DNA of 64,000 nt from Streptomyces sp. CoH27 (GTDB lineage Bacteria; Actinomycetota; Actinomycetes; Streptomycetales; Streptomycetaceae), in assembly GCF_020181035.1 (NCBI RefSeq), contig NZ_JAIQYY010000002.1, positions 295,284 to 359,283 on the forward strand, given 5' to 3'. The position numbers and the translations under genes are program-made. Of the stretch, positions 33,246-42,792 are shown one piece after another. How positions within the stretch are numbered: the first letter of the stretch is position 1; every line of letters starts with the position of its first letter. Under the pieces are notes generated by a model. That model was given only the letters and a program-made list of their open reading frames with translations. It made no database searches and had not been told where the DNA came from.

Positions 33246-35084
33246 GTGTGTACGTCGCATGACCACAACCAGGGCGAGGCCGCGCAGGCCGGTGCCGCAC
33301 GACGCAGTTTCCTGAGGGCCACCGCCCTGCTGGGCGCCGCCGCCACGGCCGGGGTCGGCCTGCCGGCCGTCGCCGAGGCGGCTCCCGCGAGCGCGAGCGG
33401 CCGGCGGCCCGATCCCGAGAGCCGCCGCTTCACACTCGCCGTGATGCCGGACACCCAGTACCTCTTCGACGGGCCCAGCATCGACAAGGCGCCGGTCGAG
33501 GCGTCTCTGCGCTATCTGCTGGAGGAGGGCGGTGAATCCGGCGAGAACATCGCCTTCCTCTCCCACCTGGGCGACCTCACCCAGAACGGCGCGCAGGCCG
33601 AATTCGCCGCGATCAGCGAGGCGTTCCGGCTGCTGGACCGGCGGGGCGTCGGCTACAGCGTCCTGGCCGGCAACCACGACGTGAAGTCGTCGACGGACGA
33701 CCAGCGCGGCCCGACGCCGTACCTGGACGCGTTCGGGCCGCAGCGTTTCCAGGGCAAGCCGACGTTCGGCGGGGCCTCTTCGGACGGCTACAACACCTAC
33801 CACCTCTTCAAGGCGGCCGGCCGCGCGTGGATGGTGCTCGCGCTGGACTGGCGGCTGTCGGCGAAGGGGTACGCGTGGGCGAAGGACGTCCTCGCCGCGC
33901 ACCCGAAGACTCCGGTCATCCTCACCACGCACGAACTCGTCGTCGGCGACGACCAGTTGTCGACGTACGGGCAGCAGCTGTGGGACCAGCTCATCAAGGA
34001 CCACGACCAGATCTTCCTGACCCTGAACGGCCACTACTGGCCGGCCGGGCGGGCTGTCCGCAAGAACGCCGCCGGCCACGACGTGCATCTGCACCTGACG
34101 AACTATCAGAACCGCTACTTCGGCGGCGCGGCGATGATCCGCCTGTACCGCTTCGACCTGGACCGGAACGTCATCGACGTCGAGACCGTCTCCCCGTGGA
34201 TCCTCGGCCGGGCCAAGAAGGGCCTGAACGAGCTGGAGCGGCAGGAGATCGAGCTGAGCGGTGATGCGGACCGCTTCTCGGTCGGCATCGACTTCGCGGA
34301 GCGTTTCGCAGGCTTCGACCCGATACCGGCCCGCCCGGCGCGGCCCGCGTCGAAGATGCTGATCCGGGGCACGGCCGCCTACTGGCGGTTCGACTCGGCC
34401 GTCTCCGGCACGGTCCGCGACCTGTCCGGCAACGGCAACGACCTCACCGTCGTCTCGGTGGGCGGCGGCACCCTCGGCTGGTCGGCGGACCACCACCCGG
34501 ACCAGCCGGGCCACGGCAGCCTGGAGTTCACCGGGTACAAGTCCCCGCTGAAGGGCGCGTACCTGCAGACCGTCGACCGCGCGCCGCTCAACTCGGCGAC
34601 GCTCAAGGACGGTTACACCATCGAGGCGTTCTACCGGCTGCCGGCCGACTGGGACCCCGGGCACAACGCGTGGGCCGGCCTCGTCAGCCGCAGGGGCACG
34701 GGCGGCGCGGCCGGCAAGACCGCCGACGACCCCGACGAGCCGCTGGCCACCCTCTCGTTGTCCAACGACCGCGAGCCGCAGTGGGCGATGCGCCCGCTCA
34801 ACCAGGAGGGCATCGCCACCAACTGGGGCCAGGAGACGCCGCTGGAGACCTGGTGGCACCTCGCCGTCGTCAACGACGGCACGCACACGACCCTGTACGT
34901 CGAGGGCTGTCCGGTCGTCCGCAACCCGAAGGCTTCCGCCACCGGTATCGCCTCGGTCGGACTGCCGTGGCTGCTCGGCGGCTATACGTACGCCGACAAG
35001 ATCGACCAGATCCTGCACGGCCGCCTCGGCGACGTCCGGATCGTCTCCCGGGCGCTGCCCGTCTCCTCCTTCATGACCCACTGA
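33246..35084 (+). CDS. Tat-exported metallophosphoesterase with LamG-like domain
   Basis: The 612-residue product has a Tat signal (ARRSFLRATALLG, hydrophobic core, cleavage near AEAAPA). The calcineurin-like phosphatase motifs MPDTQYL, SHLGDLTQNG, LAGNHDV, TTHELVV and NGHYWPAG follow. The C-terminal ~220 residues (YWRFDSAVSGTVRDLSGNGND onward) form a concanavalin-like laminin-G domain that could hold glycans. It should act outside the cell, releasing phosphate from a glycan or lipid-linked phosphoester. ACGGAG precedes the GTG start. It lies 45 bp after the GH2 gene and continues the operon. Confidence 0.93.
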   Translation: MCTSHDHNQGEAAQAGAARRSFLRATALLGAAATAGVGLPAVAEAAPASASGRRPDPESRRFTLAVMPDTQYLFDGPSIDKAPVEASLRYLLEEGGESGENIAFLSHLGDLTQNGAQAEFAAISEAFRLLDRRGVGYSVLAGNHDVKSSTDDQRGPTPYLDAFGPQRFQGKPTFGGASSDGYNTYHLFKAAGRAWMVLALDWRLSAKGYAWAKDVLAAHPKTPVILTTHELVVGDDQLSTYGQQLWDQLIKDHDQIFLTLNGHYWPAGRAVRKNAAGHDVHLHLTNYQNRYFGGAAMIRLYRFDLDRNVIDVETVSPWILGRAKKGLNELERQEIELSGDADRFSVGIDFAERFAGFDPIPARPARPASKMLIRGTAAYWRFDSAVSGTVRDLSGNGNDLTVVSVGGGTLGWSADHHPDQPGHGSLEFTGYKSPLKGAYLQTVDRAPLNSATLKDGYTIEAFYRLPADWDPGHNAWAGLVSRRGTGGAAGKTADDPDEPLATLSLSNDREPQWAMRPLNQEGIATNWGQETPLETWWHLAVVNDGTHTTLYVEGCPVVRNPKASATGIASVGLPWLLGGYTYADKIDQILHGRLGDVRIVSRALPVSSFMTH

Positions 35085-35112
35085 CGCCCTCGAACAGGAC
35101 ACGTACCCGATC

Positions 35113-36810
35113 ATGACCGAGCAGCAGCTGCCCACCTGGGCCGACCCTTCCGTCTCCCCCGCCGACCTCGACGCCCAGAGCGTGTCCCGACGCGGGCTCC
35201 TGCGCCGCGCGGGTCTGTTCGGTGCCGCGTTCGCGCTCGGGTCGGCGGCGACCCCCGCGTTCGCGTCCCCGCAGCGCAACCTGGGCGGGGAGGACCCGCA
35301 CCTCGCCTACCTGGTCGGCGACCACCACGTCCACTCCGTGTACAGCCACGACGCGAAGTACACGTTCTCCCAGCAGGCCCGGGCCGCCGCGCGGTACGGC
35401 CTGGACTGGATGGTGTTCAACGAGCACTCCAACTTCGGGCACGCCTACTACGGCGCGAAGCTGGAGCACGCCGAAATCCTCAAGGCCCGCGCGGAGAACC
35501 CGCGTCAGCTGATCTTCCAGGGCCTGGAGTGGTACATCCCGGCCGCCGAGCACGCCACCGTGTTCGCCGCGCCCGGCCCCAACGAGACCGAGCTGCTCAC
35601 CCGGTTCGAGCTCGCCTACGACGGCAAGCTGCTCGGCTACACCGACGGCTCCGCCACCGGCACGGACACCGCCCGCAACGAGGCCCACGCCGTCAAGGCC
35701 GTCCAGTGGCTGGCCGAACAGCGCCGCACCGGCTACGTCGACGACGTCCTCGTGCTCGCCAACCACCCCCTGCGCCTCGGCATCGACTCCCCGCACGAGA
35801 TGCGCAACTGGCGGGACGCAGGGTGGGGCGGCGGGAACGAGTGGGCCCCCGAGATCGTGATCGGCATGGAGGGCGCGCCCGGCGCCCAGGGCGCGGCCAT
35901 CCCCGGCTGGCGGGGCCCGGCGTCGATCCGCGGCGAGTACGAGAACAAGCCGTCCGCGCAGTCGTGGTCCGGCTATCCGGCCGACGCCTACCTCACCTAC
36001 GGTGGTTTCGACTGGGCGACCGCGACCGTCGGCGGCCTGTGGGACTCGATGCTCGCCGAGGGCAGGCTGTTCTCGGTCACGTCCAACTCCGACAACCACC
36101 GCACGGTCTTCGACACCTGGAAGAACGGCGACTGGGCGCCCGGCCGGAACTTCGACAACACCGGCAGACTGCCCGACCCGGTGAACACGGACACCCCGCA
36201 GCCCGGCAGCGACTTCTGGCCGGGCGAGTTCAGCCGCACCCACGTCGGTGTCACCCGCTACGGCTACCGCGCGGTGATGGCGGGCCTGCGCGCGGGCCGG
36301 GTGTGGGTCGACCACGGGCATCTGCTCGACGGGCTCGACGTGCGCGTGCGGCGGGACTGCGACCACGGCCAGGGCGTCACGCTCGGCGGGCGGCTGCGGG
36401 TCCGCGCGGGCGAGCGGATCACGCTGTCGGTGACGGTCACGACGGCCTCCCGCGCCAACCCGCACGGCATCCTGCCGCGCCTCGCGCACGTGGACGTCGT
36501 CCGGGGCGCCGTGCGCGGCCCGGCCGCCGACCGGGACAGCTGGCGGGCGCCGGACACCACGGTGGTGCACACCGCGGACGTCAGCGGCCGTACCGGCACC
36601 TACACCCTGCGCATCCCGCTCACCGCCGGCGACGAGTCGTTCTACGTGCGGCTGCGCGGCAGTGACGGAAACCGGCACGGAGCCGGTTACCTCGGTGCGT
36701 CCGTCGACCCGCACGGCCCGGTCCCGCACGAGCCCGGGAACGGCGACCCGTGGGCCGACACCTGGTTCTACTCCAACCCGGTCTTCGTCGACGTGACGGC
36801 AGCCCGGTGA
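35113..36810 (+). CDS. Tat-exported PHP-domain phosphoesterase-like protein
   Basis: The 565-residue product has a twin-arginine signal (SRRGLLRRAGLFGAAFALG). A PHP (polymerase and histidinol phosphatase) metal-binding core follows: VGDHHVHSVYSHDAKYT, FNEHSNFG, GLEWYIPAAEHATVF and LANHPLRLGIDS. The C-terminal ~180 residues are beta-rich. PHP proteins use a di- or tri-metal site to cleave phosphoesters. Export and position after the Tat metallophosphoesterase suggest that the two act together outside the cell. It is the last gene of the operon, with a terminator just 4 bp after its stop. The exact substrate is unknown. Confidence 0.93.
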   Translation: MTEQQLPTWADPSVSPADLDAQSVSRRGLLRRAGLFGAAFALGSAATPAFASPQRNLGGEDPHLAYLVGDHHVHSVYSHDAKYTFSQQARAAARYGLDWMVFNEHSNFGHAYYGAKLEHAEILKARAENPRQLIFQGLEWYIPAAEHATVFAAPGPNETELLTRFELAYDGKLLGYTDGSATGTDTARNEAHAVKAVQWLAEQRRTGYVDDVLVLANHPLRLGIDSPHEMRNWRDAGWGGGNEWAPEIVIGMEGAPGAQGAAIPGWRGPASIRGEYENKPSAQSWSGYPADAYLTYGGFDWATATVGGLWDSMLAEGRLFSVTSNSDNHRTVFDTWKNGDWAPGRNFDNTGRLPDPVNTDTPQPGSDFWPGEFSRTHVGVTRYGYRAVMAGLRAGRVWVDHGHLLDGLDVRVRRDCDHGQGVTLGGRLRVRAGERITLSVTVTTASRANPHGILPRLAHVDVVRGAVRGPAADRDSWRAPDTTVVHTADVSGRTGTYTLRIPLTAGDESFYVRLRGSDGNRHGAGYLGASVDPHGPVPHEPGNGDPWADTWFYSNPVFVDVTAAR

Positions 36811-36814
36811 GCCC

Positions 36815-36848
36815 GGTGACACACCGGCCGCAACACCGGTCTGTCACC
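36815..36848 (+). terminator. Terminator of the rightward glycoside operon
   Basis: The 13-bp arms GGTGACACACCGG (36815-36827) and CCGGTCTGTCACC (36836-36848) have one mismatch and an 8-nt loop. The stem begins 4 bp after the PHP gene's stop. Confidence 0.8.
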
Positions 36849-36949
36849 CGCGCCCGCTGATCCGGCGCCCTCGTCCGCATACTGTCAGCAGTGACGTCCC
36901 CGCCGGACCCGGCCGGCGGGGCTGCCCGGCGACAGGGTGAGGTGGGTGT

Positions 36950-37714
36950 GTGCCGGTGAGCGAACTCTCCGCCGCCGACCGGTTGCTGGCTGTGCTCGCC
37001 GCGTTCGACCACGAGCATCCCGCCCTGTCGCTGACCGACATCAGCCGCCGGGCCGGGCTCAGTCTGACCACCGCGCACCGGCTGACGGGCGCGCTGACGG
37101 CCTGGGGCGCGCTGGAGCGGGACACCTCCGGGGTCTACCACGTGGGCCTGCGGCTGTGGGAGGTGGCCGCGCTCGCCCCGCGCGGGCTCGGCCTGCGCCA
37201 GCTGGCACTGCCGTATCTGGAGGATCTGTACGAGGCGACGCACGAGAACGTGCAGTTGGCCGTGCGGGACGGACGCGAGGTCGTCTACGTCGAGTGGCTG
37301 CAGGGACGCTCGGCGGTGGGCGTGCACATCCGGATCGGGGCGCGCTGGCCGCTGCACGCCACCGGGGTCGGGCTCGTCCTCCTCGCGCACGCCGACCCGG
37401 CGTTCCAGGAGGAGTACTGCGCCGGGCCGCTCGCCTCCTTCACCCCGTACACGCTCACCGATCCGGCGCTGCTGCGGCGCACGCTCGCCGAAGTCCGCCG
37501 CGCGGGTGTGGCGGTGAGCGAGCGTCAGGTGACGGACGACGCGCTGTCCGTCGCGGCGGCGGTGCGCGGCGCGGGCGGGGAGGTGGTCGCCGCGGTGTCG
37601 GTGGTGGTGCCCCGGGCGGGCGCCCAGGTGCCGGCGCTGGCCCCGGCGGTCCGGCTGGCCGGCCGGGGCATCTCCCGCGCCCTGGGCTGGCGGCCGGAGC
37701 GGCCCGAGCGCTGA
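36950..37714 (+). CDS. IclR-family transcriptional regulator
   Basis: The 254-residue protein has an N-terminal IclR winged helix (AADRLLAVLAAFDHEHPALSLTDISRRAGLSLTTAHR) and an effector-binding domain with VGVHIRIGARWPLHATGVG. The start GTG at 36950 has an in-frame alternative at 36956. A palindrome GTCA-N4-TGAC at 36884-36895 lies upstream and could be its site. It is separated from the preceding operon by a terminator. It may control the glycoside operon or the GH16 gene, but neither link is shown by sequence. Confidence 0.9.
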   Translation: MPVSELSAADRLLAVLAAFDHEHPALSLTDISRRAGLSLTTAHRLTGALTAWGALERDTSGVYHVGLRLWEVAALAPRGLGLRQLALPYLEDLYEATHENVQLAVRDGREVVYVEWLQGRSAVGVHIRIGARWPLHATGVGLVLLAHADPAFQEEYCAGPLASFTPYTLTDPALLRRTLAEVRRAGVAVSERQVTDDALSVAAAVRGAGGEVVAAVSVVVPRAGAQVPALAPAVRLAGRGISRALGWRPERPER

Positions 37715-38003
37715 CCGAGGGGATCTCGGCCGCTTCGGGCGCGGTGGTGCCGGAGGGTCGCCACGACGACACGCCCTCCGGAGTGCCAGGAACGGTCCGG
37801 ACACGTGGCGTGTCTGTCGCACCGGTCGGGACAGCGGCTGCGGGGGTGGTCCCGGCGCGGTCGGCTCACCGTGCCCGCACAGGCCGTCCCCGCGCCCGGC
37901 ACCGGCCGACAGGCAGGCAGGCAGGCAGCGCGGTCTGAGCGGGTACGGGTGGCTTCACCCGGTGAACTCCCGTGAGAATCAAGCACTTTCCTTGCTTCAA
38001 GGC

Positions 38004-38032
38004 TTGACGGCTGCGAGGCCGGGGAGCACATT
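38004..38032 (+). promoter_or_regulatory. Promoter candidate for GH16
   Basis: TTGACG (38004-38009) and CACATT (38027-38032) are separated by 17 bp. The first operator begins about 10 bp after the -10, around the expected transcription start. Confidence 0.55.
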
Positions 38033-38042
38033 GGCGGCACTC

Positions 38043-38089
38043 TGAGAGCGCTCTCAGGCCAGCCCCGGGTCGGCATGGGAGCGCTCTCA
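38043..38089. promoter_or_regulatory. Twin LacI/CebR-like operators
   Basis: TGAGAGCGCTCTCA (38043-38056) is a perfect 14-bp palindrome. TGGGAGCGCTCTCA (38076-38089) differs by one base in one arm. Centres are 33 bp apart, about three helical turns. The sequence closely resembles the CebR site TGGGAGCGCTCCCA that controls cellulose and beta-glucan use in Streptomyces. Confidence 0.85.
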
Positions 38090-38121
38090 CGCCCGCTCCG
38101 ACCGTACCCGAGAGGCCCCCC

Positions 38122-39519
38122 ATGCGTTCACCTTCCGGCATACCCAGACCCCGCCCCCTGCGGCGCACGCTCATCGCCGTCGTCGCCACGCTCGGCCTGT
38201 CGGCGGCCCTCGCGACGGCCGCCACCGCCCCCGCGGACGCCTCCGCGCCCACGCCCCCGTCCGGCTGGACACAGGTCTTCCTCGACGACTTCAACGGGGC
38301 GGCCGGCTCCGGCGTGAACACCACAGACTGGCAGTACGACACCGGGACGTCGTACCCGGGCGGCGCCGCGAACTGGGGCACCGGCGAGGTCGAGTCGATG
38401 ACGTCGAGCACGAACAACGTCGCGTTGGACGGCAACGGCGATCTGCTCATCACCCCACGCCGTGACGCCTCGGGCAACTGGACCTCCGGCCGCATCGAGA
38501 CCACCCGCACCGACTTCCAGCCGCCGGCCGGCGGGAAGCTGCGGGTGGAGGCCCGGATCCAGATGCCGAACGTGACCGGGAACGCGGCCGCCGGCTACTG
38601 GCCCGCCTTCTGGATGCTGGGCGCGCCGTACCGGGGCAACTACCAGAACTGGCCGAGCGTCGGCGAGCTGGACATCATGGAGAACGTCAACGGCCTGAAC
38701 AAGACGTGGGCCACGATGCACTGCGGCACCAACCCCAACGGCCCCTGCAACGAGACGACGGGCCTGGGCAATTCCACCGCCTGCCCGAACACCACCTGCC
38801 AGTCGGGCTTCCACACCTACACGATGGAGTGGGACCGCTCGGTGAGCCCGGAGGCGATCCGCTTCTACGTCGACGGCGTCAGCTACCAGACGGTCACGGC
38901 GAATCAGATGGACGCCACGACGTGGGCCAACGCCACGAACCACGGCTTCTTCGTCATCCTGAACGTGGCGATGGGCGGCGCCTTCCCGGCGGCGTTCGGC
39001 GGTGGCCCGACCAGCGCCACCGAGCCGGGCCACCCGATGGTCGTGGACTATGTGCAGGTGCTCCAGTCCGGCGGGAGCGGCGGCACCACTCCCCCGCCGA
39101 GCGGCAACCGGGACGCCTACAGCGCGATCCAGGCCGAGTCCTTCGACAGCCAGTCCGGCATCAGCACCGAGACCACGACGGACACCGGCGGCGGGCAGGA
39201 CATCGGCTGGATCGCCAATGGCGACTGGGCGCTCTACAAGGACGTGAACTTCGGCTCGACGCCGGCCACGCAGTTCTACGGCCGGGTCGCCAGCGGTGCC
39301 GCGAGCGGAGTCAGCGGTCTGGTGCAGGTACGCCTGGACAGCCCCACCAGTACCCCGATCGGCAGCTTCGCGGTGGCCAGCACGGGCGGCTGGCAGTCCT
39401 GGCAGACGATCCCGGCCAACATCGGCTCCGTGACCGGCACCCACGACGTCTATCTGACCTTCTCCAGTGGCCAGCCGGCCGACTTCGTGAACGTGAACTG
39501 GTTCGACTTCGGTCACTGA
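38122..39519 (+). CDS. Secreted GH16 beta-glucanase with CBM6-like domain
   Basis: The 465-residue product has a Sec-type signal peptide (RRTLIAVVATLGLSAALATAATA). The GH16 core has the catalytic GELDIMEN motif, with the two Glu as nucleophile and acid/base, typical of endo-beta-1,3(4)-glucanases. A Gly/Pro linker near residue 320 leads to a ~140-residue C-terminal domain (SAIQAESFDSQSG; DIGWIANGDWALYKDVNFG) of CBM6 type, which binds beta-glucans. It degrades fungal or plant beta-glucan outside the cell. Two CebR-like operators upstream suggest cello-oligosaccharide induction. Confidence 0.95.
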   Translation: MRSPSGIPRPRPLRRTLIAVVATLGLSAALATAATAPADASAPTPPSGWTQVFLDDFNGAAGSGVNTTDWQYDTGTSYPGGAANWGTGEVESMTSSTNNVALDGNGDLLITPRRDASGNWTSGRIETTRTDFQPPAGGKLRVEARIQMPNVTGNAAAGYWPAFWMLGAPYRGNYQNWPSVGELDIMENVNGLNKTWATMHCGTNPNGPCNETTGLGNSTACPNTTCQSGFHTYTMEWDRSVSPEAIRFYVDGVSYQTVTANQMDATTWANATNHGFFVILNVAMGGAFPAAFGGGPTSATEPGHPMVVDYVQVLQSGGSGGTTPPPSGNRDAYSAIQAESFDSQSGISTETTTDTGGGQDIGWIANGDWALYKDVNFGSTPATQFYGRVASGAASGVSGLVQVRLDSPTSTPIGSFAVASTGGWQSWQTIPANIGSVTGTHDVYLTFSSGQPADFVNVNWFDFGH

Positions 39520-39542
39520 CACCACCCCGGGCACGGCAACGC

Positions 39543-39586
39543 CGGCGAAAGGGGGCTCCACGCGCGCGTGGAGCCCCCTTTCGCCG
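39543..39586. terminator. Extensive perfect palindrome terminator
   Basis: A 44-bp perfect inverted repeat spans 39543-39586 (centre between 39564 and 39565, arms containing AAAGGGGGCTCCACGCG). It separates the convergent GH16 and AraC genes. Confidence 0.9.
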
Positions 39587-39599
39587 TACCCCGGCGCTC

Positions 39600-40505
39600 T
39601 CAGCGCAACTCCGCCCGGAACCCCACCGGCGTCCGCCCGGTGTGCAGCTGGAAGAACTTGGAGAAGTTCGCCGCGTCGGGGAAGCCGACGGCCGCACCGA
39701 CCCGGCCGATCGGCAGGTCGGTGTGGGCGAGGAGGCGTTTGGCCTCCAGGATCACGCGTTTGTCGATGAAGCCCTTGGGCGTCTCGCCGGTGGCCGCACG
39801 GACGGCGCGGACGAGGGTGCGGCGGGAGTAGCCGAGCGCGTCGGCGTAGGCGCTGACGCTGTGGTTGGTGGCGAAGCCCTGCTCGACGGCGTCCCGGAAC
39901 CGGGTGAACGTGCTGTCCGTCTGTTGCCGGGAGGCCTCCGCGGAACGGGCCGCGAGGTGGGCGAGGCGCAGCAGGAACGCGGTGAGGGTGTGCCGGAGGA
40001 CGGCGGTGTGCAGGCTGAGCGGGAGCGTGGCGGTGTCCTCGTACTCGCGTCGCAGTTGCTCCAGGGCGGCCTGGAGGGCGGCGAGCTGCGCCGGGTCGGG
40101 GTGCAGCAGGGGCGGGAGGTCGTAGCGGTACAGGCCGGTGGCCTCGACGGTGGCGCGGGGCAGGAAGCCGGGCTGCATGGTGAGGACGGTTCCGCGGTAC
40201 GCGCACTCGCGGGAGAAGCGGTGGACCTGTCCGGGGCGGATCCACAGCAGGTCCCCGGGGCCGGCCTCGTACTCGGTGAAGTCGATCATGTGCCGTACGG
40301 GGCCCTCGGTGAAGAGCATCACGACGTGGAAGTCGATGCGGTGGACGCGCTCCAGGGGGGCGTCGGCGTGCCAGGTGCGGTCGGTGCCCATCGGGCCGAC
40401 CTGCATGCCGACACGGCCGACGGCCAGCTCGGTCGGGAAGGGGAAGGTCGTGATGCCGTCGCCGTCCGTAGCCCCGCCGTCAGCTTGTGGCGTTCTGTCA
40501 GCCAT
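39600..40505 (-). CDS. AraC-family transcriptional regulator
   Basis: The 301-residue protein has a cupin-like N-terminal effector domain (FHVVMLFTEGPVRHMIDF; GDLLWIRPGQVHRF) and two C-terminal helix-turn-helix units (SVSAYADALGYSRRTLVRAVRAATG; IGRVGAAVGFPDAANFSKFF). The ATG at 40505 was chosen; upstream in-frame sequence reads into the transketolase promoter and looks non-coding. The ribosome site is weak. It is divergent from transketolase, so it may control the pentose-phosphate operon or itself. Confidence 0.9.
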   Translation of the reverse strand: MADRTPQADGGATDGDGITTFPFPTELAVGRVGMQVGPMGTDRTWHADAPLERVHRIDFHVVMLFTEGPVRHMIDFTEYEAGPGDLLWIRPGQVHRFSRECAYRGTVLTMQPGFLPRATVEATGLYRYDLPPLLHPDPAQLAALQAALEQLRREYEDTATLPLSLHTAVLRHTLTAFLLRLAHLAARSAEASRQQTDSTFTRFRDAVEQGFATNHSVSAYADALGYSRRTLVRAVRAATGETPKGFIDKRVILEAKRLLAHTDLPIGRVGAAVGFPDAANFSKFFQLHTGRTPVGFRAELR

Positions 40506-40651
40506 GTCCTGTTCGCGCCGTCCGTGTTCCGTGATCGCTGTCCCAGATTCACCACAGAGTGACACACCCCGACCTTCCCTCGAAAAAGTCAGACTTTTAA
40601 GTTTGAACGCGTCCGGCCAGCCATTCCGCACTGAACGAGGACTTCTTGAAG

Positions 40652-42727
40652 ATGACCACGCAGACTTCCGACAGCTTCGAGTGGACCGACCTCGACCGGC
40701 GCGCCGTGGACACCGCCCGTCTGCTGGCGGCCGACGCGGTGCAGAAGGTCGGCAACGGCCACCCCGGCACGGCGATGAGCCTGGCACCTGCCGCGTACAC
40801 GATCTTTCAGAAGGTGATGCGTCACGACCCGGCGGACCCGGAGTGGGCCGGCCGTGACCGCTTCGTCCTCTCCCCCGGCCACACCTCGCTGACCCTGTAC
40901 ACGCAGCTGTTCCTCGCCGGGTACGAGCTGGAGCTGGACGACCTCAAGGCCTTCCGCACGCAGGGCTCCAAGACGCCCGGCCACCCGGAGTACGGCCACA
41001 CCGCCGGCGTCGAGACCACCACCGGCCCGCTCGGCCAGGGTGTCGCCAACGCGGTCGGCATGGCGATGGCGGCCCGCTACGAGCGCGGCCTGTTCGACCC
41101 GGAGGCCCCCGAGGGCACCTCCCCCTTCGACCACACCATCTGGGCGATCGTCTCCGACGGCGACCTGGAGGAGGGCGTCTCCGCCGAGGCGTCCTCAATG
41201 GCCGGCCACCAGAAACTCGGCAACCTGGTCTTCCTCTACGACGACAACCACATCTCCATCGAGGGCGACACCGCGACCGCGTTCTCCGAGGACGTGCTGA
41301 AGCGGTACGAGGCCTACGGCTGGCACACCCAGCGGATCGAGCCGACCGCCGAGGGCGACGTCGACACCGAGGCCCTGTACCGGGCGCTGAAGGCCGCGCA
41401 GGCCGAGACCAAGCGGCCCTCGATCATCGCGATGCGCACGATCATCGCCTGGCCCGCCCCGAACGCCCGGAACACCGAGGCCTCCCACGGCTCCGCGCTC
41501 GGCGACGACGAGATCGCCGCCACCAAGCGCCTCCTCGGCTTCGACCCCGAACAGACCTTCGAGGTGACGGACGAGGTCCTGAAGCACACCCGCCGGGCCC
41601 TGGACCGGGGCGCCGAGGCGCACGCGGCCTGGGACAAGCGGATCGCCGAGTGGCGCACCGCCGATGCCGAGCGGGCCGCCCTGTTCGACCGGATCGGCAA
41701 GGGCGAGCTGCCCGAGGGCTGGGAGCAGAAGATCCCGGTCTTCGAGGAGGGCAAGTCCGTCGCCACCCGTGCCGCCTCCGGCACGGTACTGCAGGCGCTC
41801 GGCCCGGTGATCCCCGAGCTGTGGGGCGGCTCCGCCGACCTCGCCGGCTCCAACAACACCACCATCGACAAGACCAGCTCCTTCCTGCCGAAGGGCAACC
41901 CGCTGCCCGAGGCCGACCCGTACGGCCGTACCGTCCACTTCGGCATCCGCGAGTTCTCCATGGCCGCGGAGATGAACGGCATCGCCCTGCACGGCAACAC
42001 CCGCATCTACGGCGGCACCTTCCTGGTGTTCTCCGACTACATGCGCAACGCCGTCCGTATGTCGGCGCTGATGCAGCTGCCGGTGACGTACGTGTGGACG
42101 CACGACTCCATCGGTCTCGGCGAGGACGGCCCGACCCACCAGCCGGTCGAGCACCTGGCCTCGCTGCGCGCGATCCCGGGTCTGAACGTCGTCCGCCCGG
42201 CGGACGCCAACGAGACCGCGATCGCCTGGGCCGAGATCCTGAAGAGGCACGCCACCGACCCCGCCCCGCACGGGCTCGCGCTCACCCGCCAGGGCGTGCC
42301 GGTGTACGCGCCGAACGAGGACGCGGCCAAGGGCGGCTATGTGCTGCGCGAGTCCTCGACCGAGGTCCCGGAGGTGATCGTCATCGCGACGGGTTCCGAG
42401 GTGCAGCTGGCCGTGGCCGCGCGGGAGGCGCTGGAGGCCGAGGGCATCGGCACGCGCGTGGTGTCGATGCCGTCGGTGGAGTGGTTCGAGGAGCAGGACC
42501 AGGCGTACAAGGACGCGGTGCTGCCGCCGGCCGTGAAGGCCCGGGTCGCCGTGGAGGCGGGCATCGGGCTGACCTGGTACCGGTACGTCGGCGACGCCGG
42601 CCGGATCGTCTCCCTGGAGCACTTCGGCGCCTCCGCCGACGCGAAGACCCTGTTCGCCGAGTTCGGCTTCACCCCCGAGAACGTCGCCGCCAAGGCCCGC
42701 GAGTCGCTCGCCGATTCGCGCGCCTGA
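40652..42727 (+). CDS. tkt: Transketolase
   Basis: The 691-residue enzyme moves two-carbon units between sugar phosphates using thiamine diphosphate. Motifs include [13 protein letters not shown] near residue 34, the Mg/ThDP-binding SDGDLEEG, and in the C-terminal half [18 protein letters not shown] with the catalytic Glu. The ATG at 40652 is preferred over a TTG at 40646; CGAGGA lies upstream. It is the first gene of the pentose-phosphate operon. It works in the non-oxidative branch with transaldolase. Confidence 0.97.
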   Translation: MTTQTSDSFEWTDLDRRAVDTARLLAADAVQKVGNGHPGTAMSLAPAAYTIFQKVMRHDPADPEWAGRDRFVLSPGHTSLTLYTQLFLAGYELELDDLKAFRTQGSKTPGHPEYGHTAGVETTTGPLGQGVANAVGMAMAARYERGLFDPEAPEGTSPFDHTIWAIVSDGDLEEGVSAEASSMAGHQKLGNLVFLYDDNHISIEGDTATAFSEDVLKRYEAYGWHTQRIEPTAEGDVDTEALYRALKAAQAETKRPSIIAMRTIIAWPAPNARNTEASHGSALGDDEIAATKRLLGFDPEQTFEVTDEVLKHTRRALDRGAEAHAAWDKRIAEWRTADAERAALFDRIGKGELPEGWEQKIPVFEEGKSVATRAASGTVLQALGPVIPELWGGSADLAGSNNTTIDKTSSFLPKGNPLPEADPYGRTVHFGIREFSMAAEMNGIALHGNTRIYGGTFLVFSDYMRNAVRMSALMQLPVTYVWTHDSIGLGEDGPTHQPVEHLASLRAIPGLNVVRPADANETAIAWAEILKRHATDPAPHGLALTRQGVPVYAPNEDAAKGGYVLRESSTEVPEVIVIATGSEVQLAVAAREALEAEGIGTRVVSMPSVEWFEEQDQAYKDAVLPPAVKARVAVEAGIGLTWYRYVGDAGRIVSLEHFGASADAKTLFAEFGFTPENVAAKARESLADSRA

Positions 42728-42792
42728 CCCGACCGCGACAAGAATCCGCTCCCTACGCCGCGACACGACAACGCGGCGAGAAGACAAGAAAG

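Larger units (their letters stand above)
37715..38121. other. Intergenic region, 407 bp, IclR to GH16
   Basis: No convincing ORF is present. It contains a weak hairpin (CCGGAGGG 37750-37757 with CCCTCCGG 37774-37781), a short AGGC microsatellite near 37910-37928, a promoter candidate and two operators just before the GH16 gene (listed separately). Confidence 0.6.

Noticed and set aside
32577..35279. A 900-codon minus-strand ORF opposite the GH2 and metallophosphoesterase genes
   Set aside because: Both real genes have full catalytic motifs on the plus strand; the ORF is a codon-bias shadow with Gly/Val/Arg-rich low complexity.
37910..37928. AGGC tetranucleotide run
   Set aside because: A short microsatellite without spacers or conserved flanks; not a CRISPR array or iteron.
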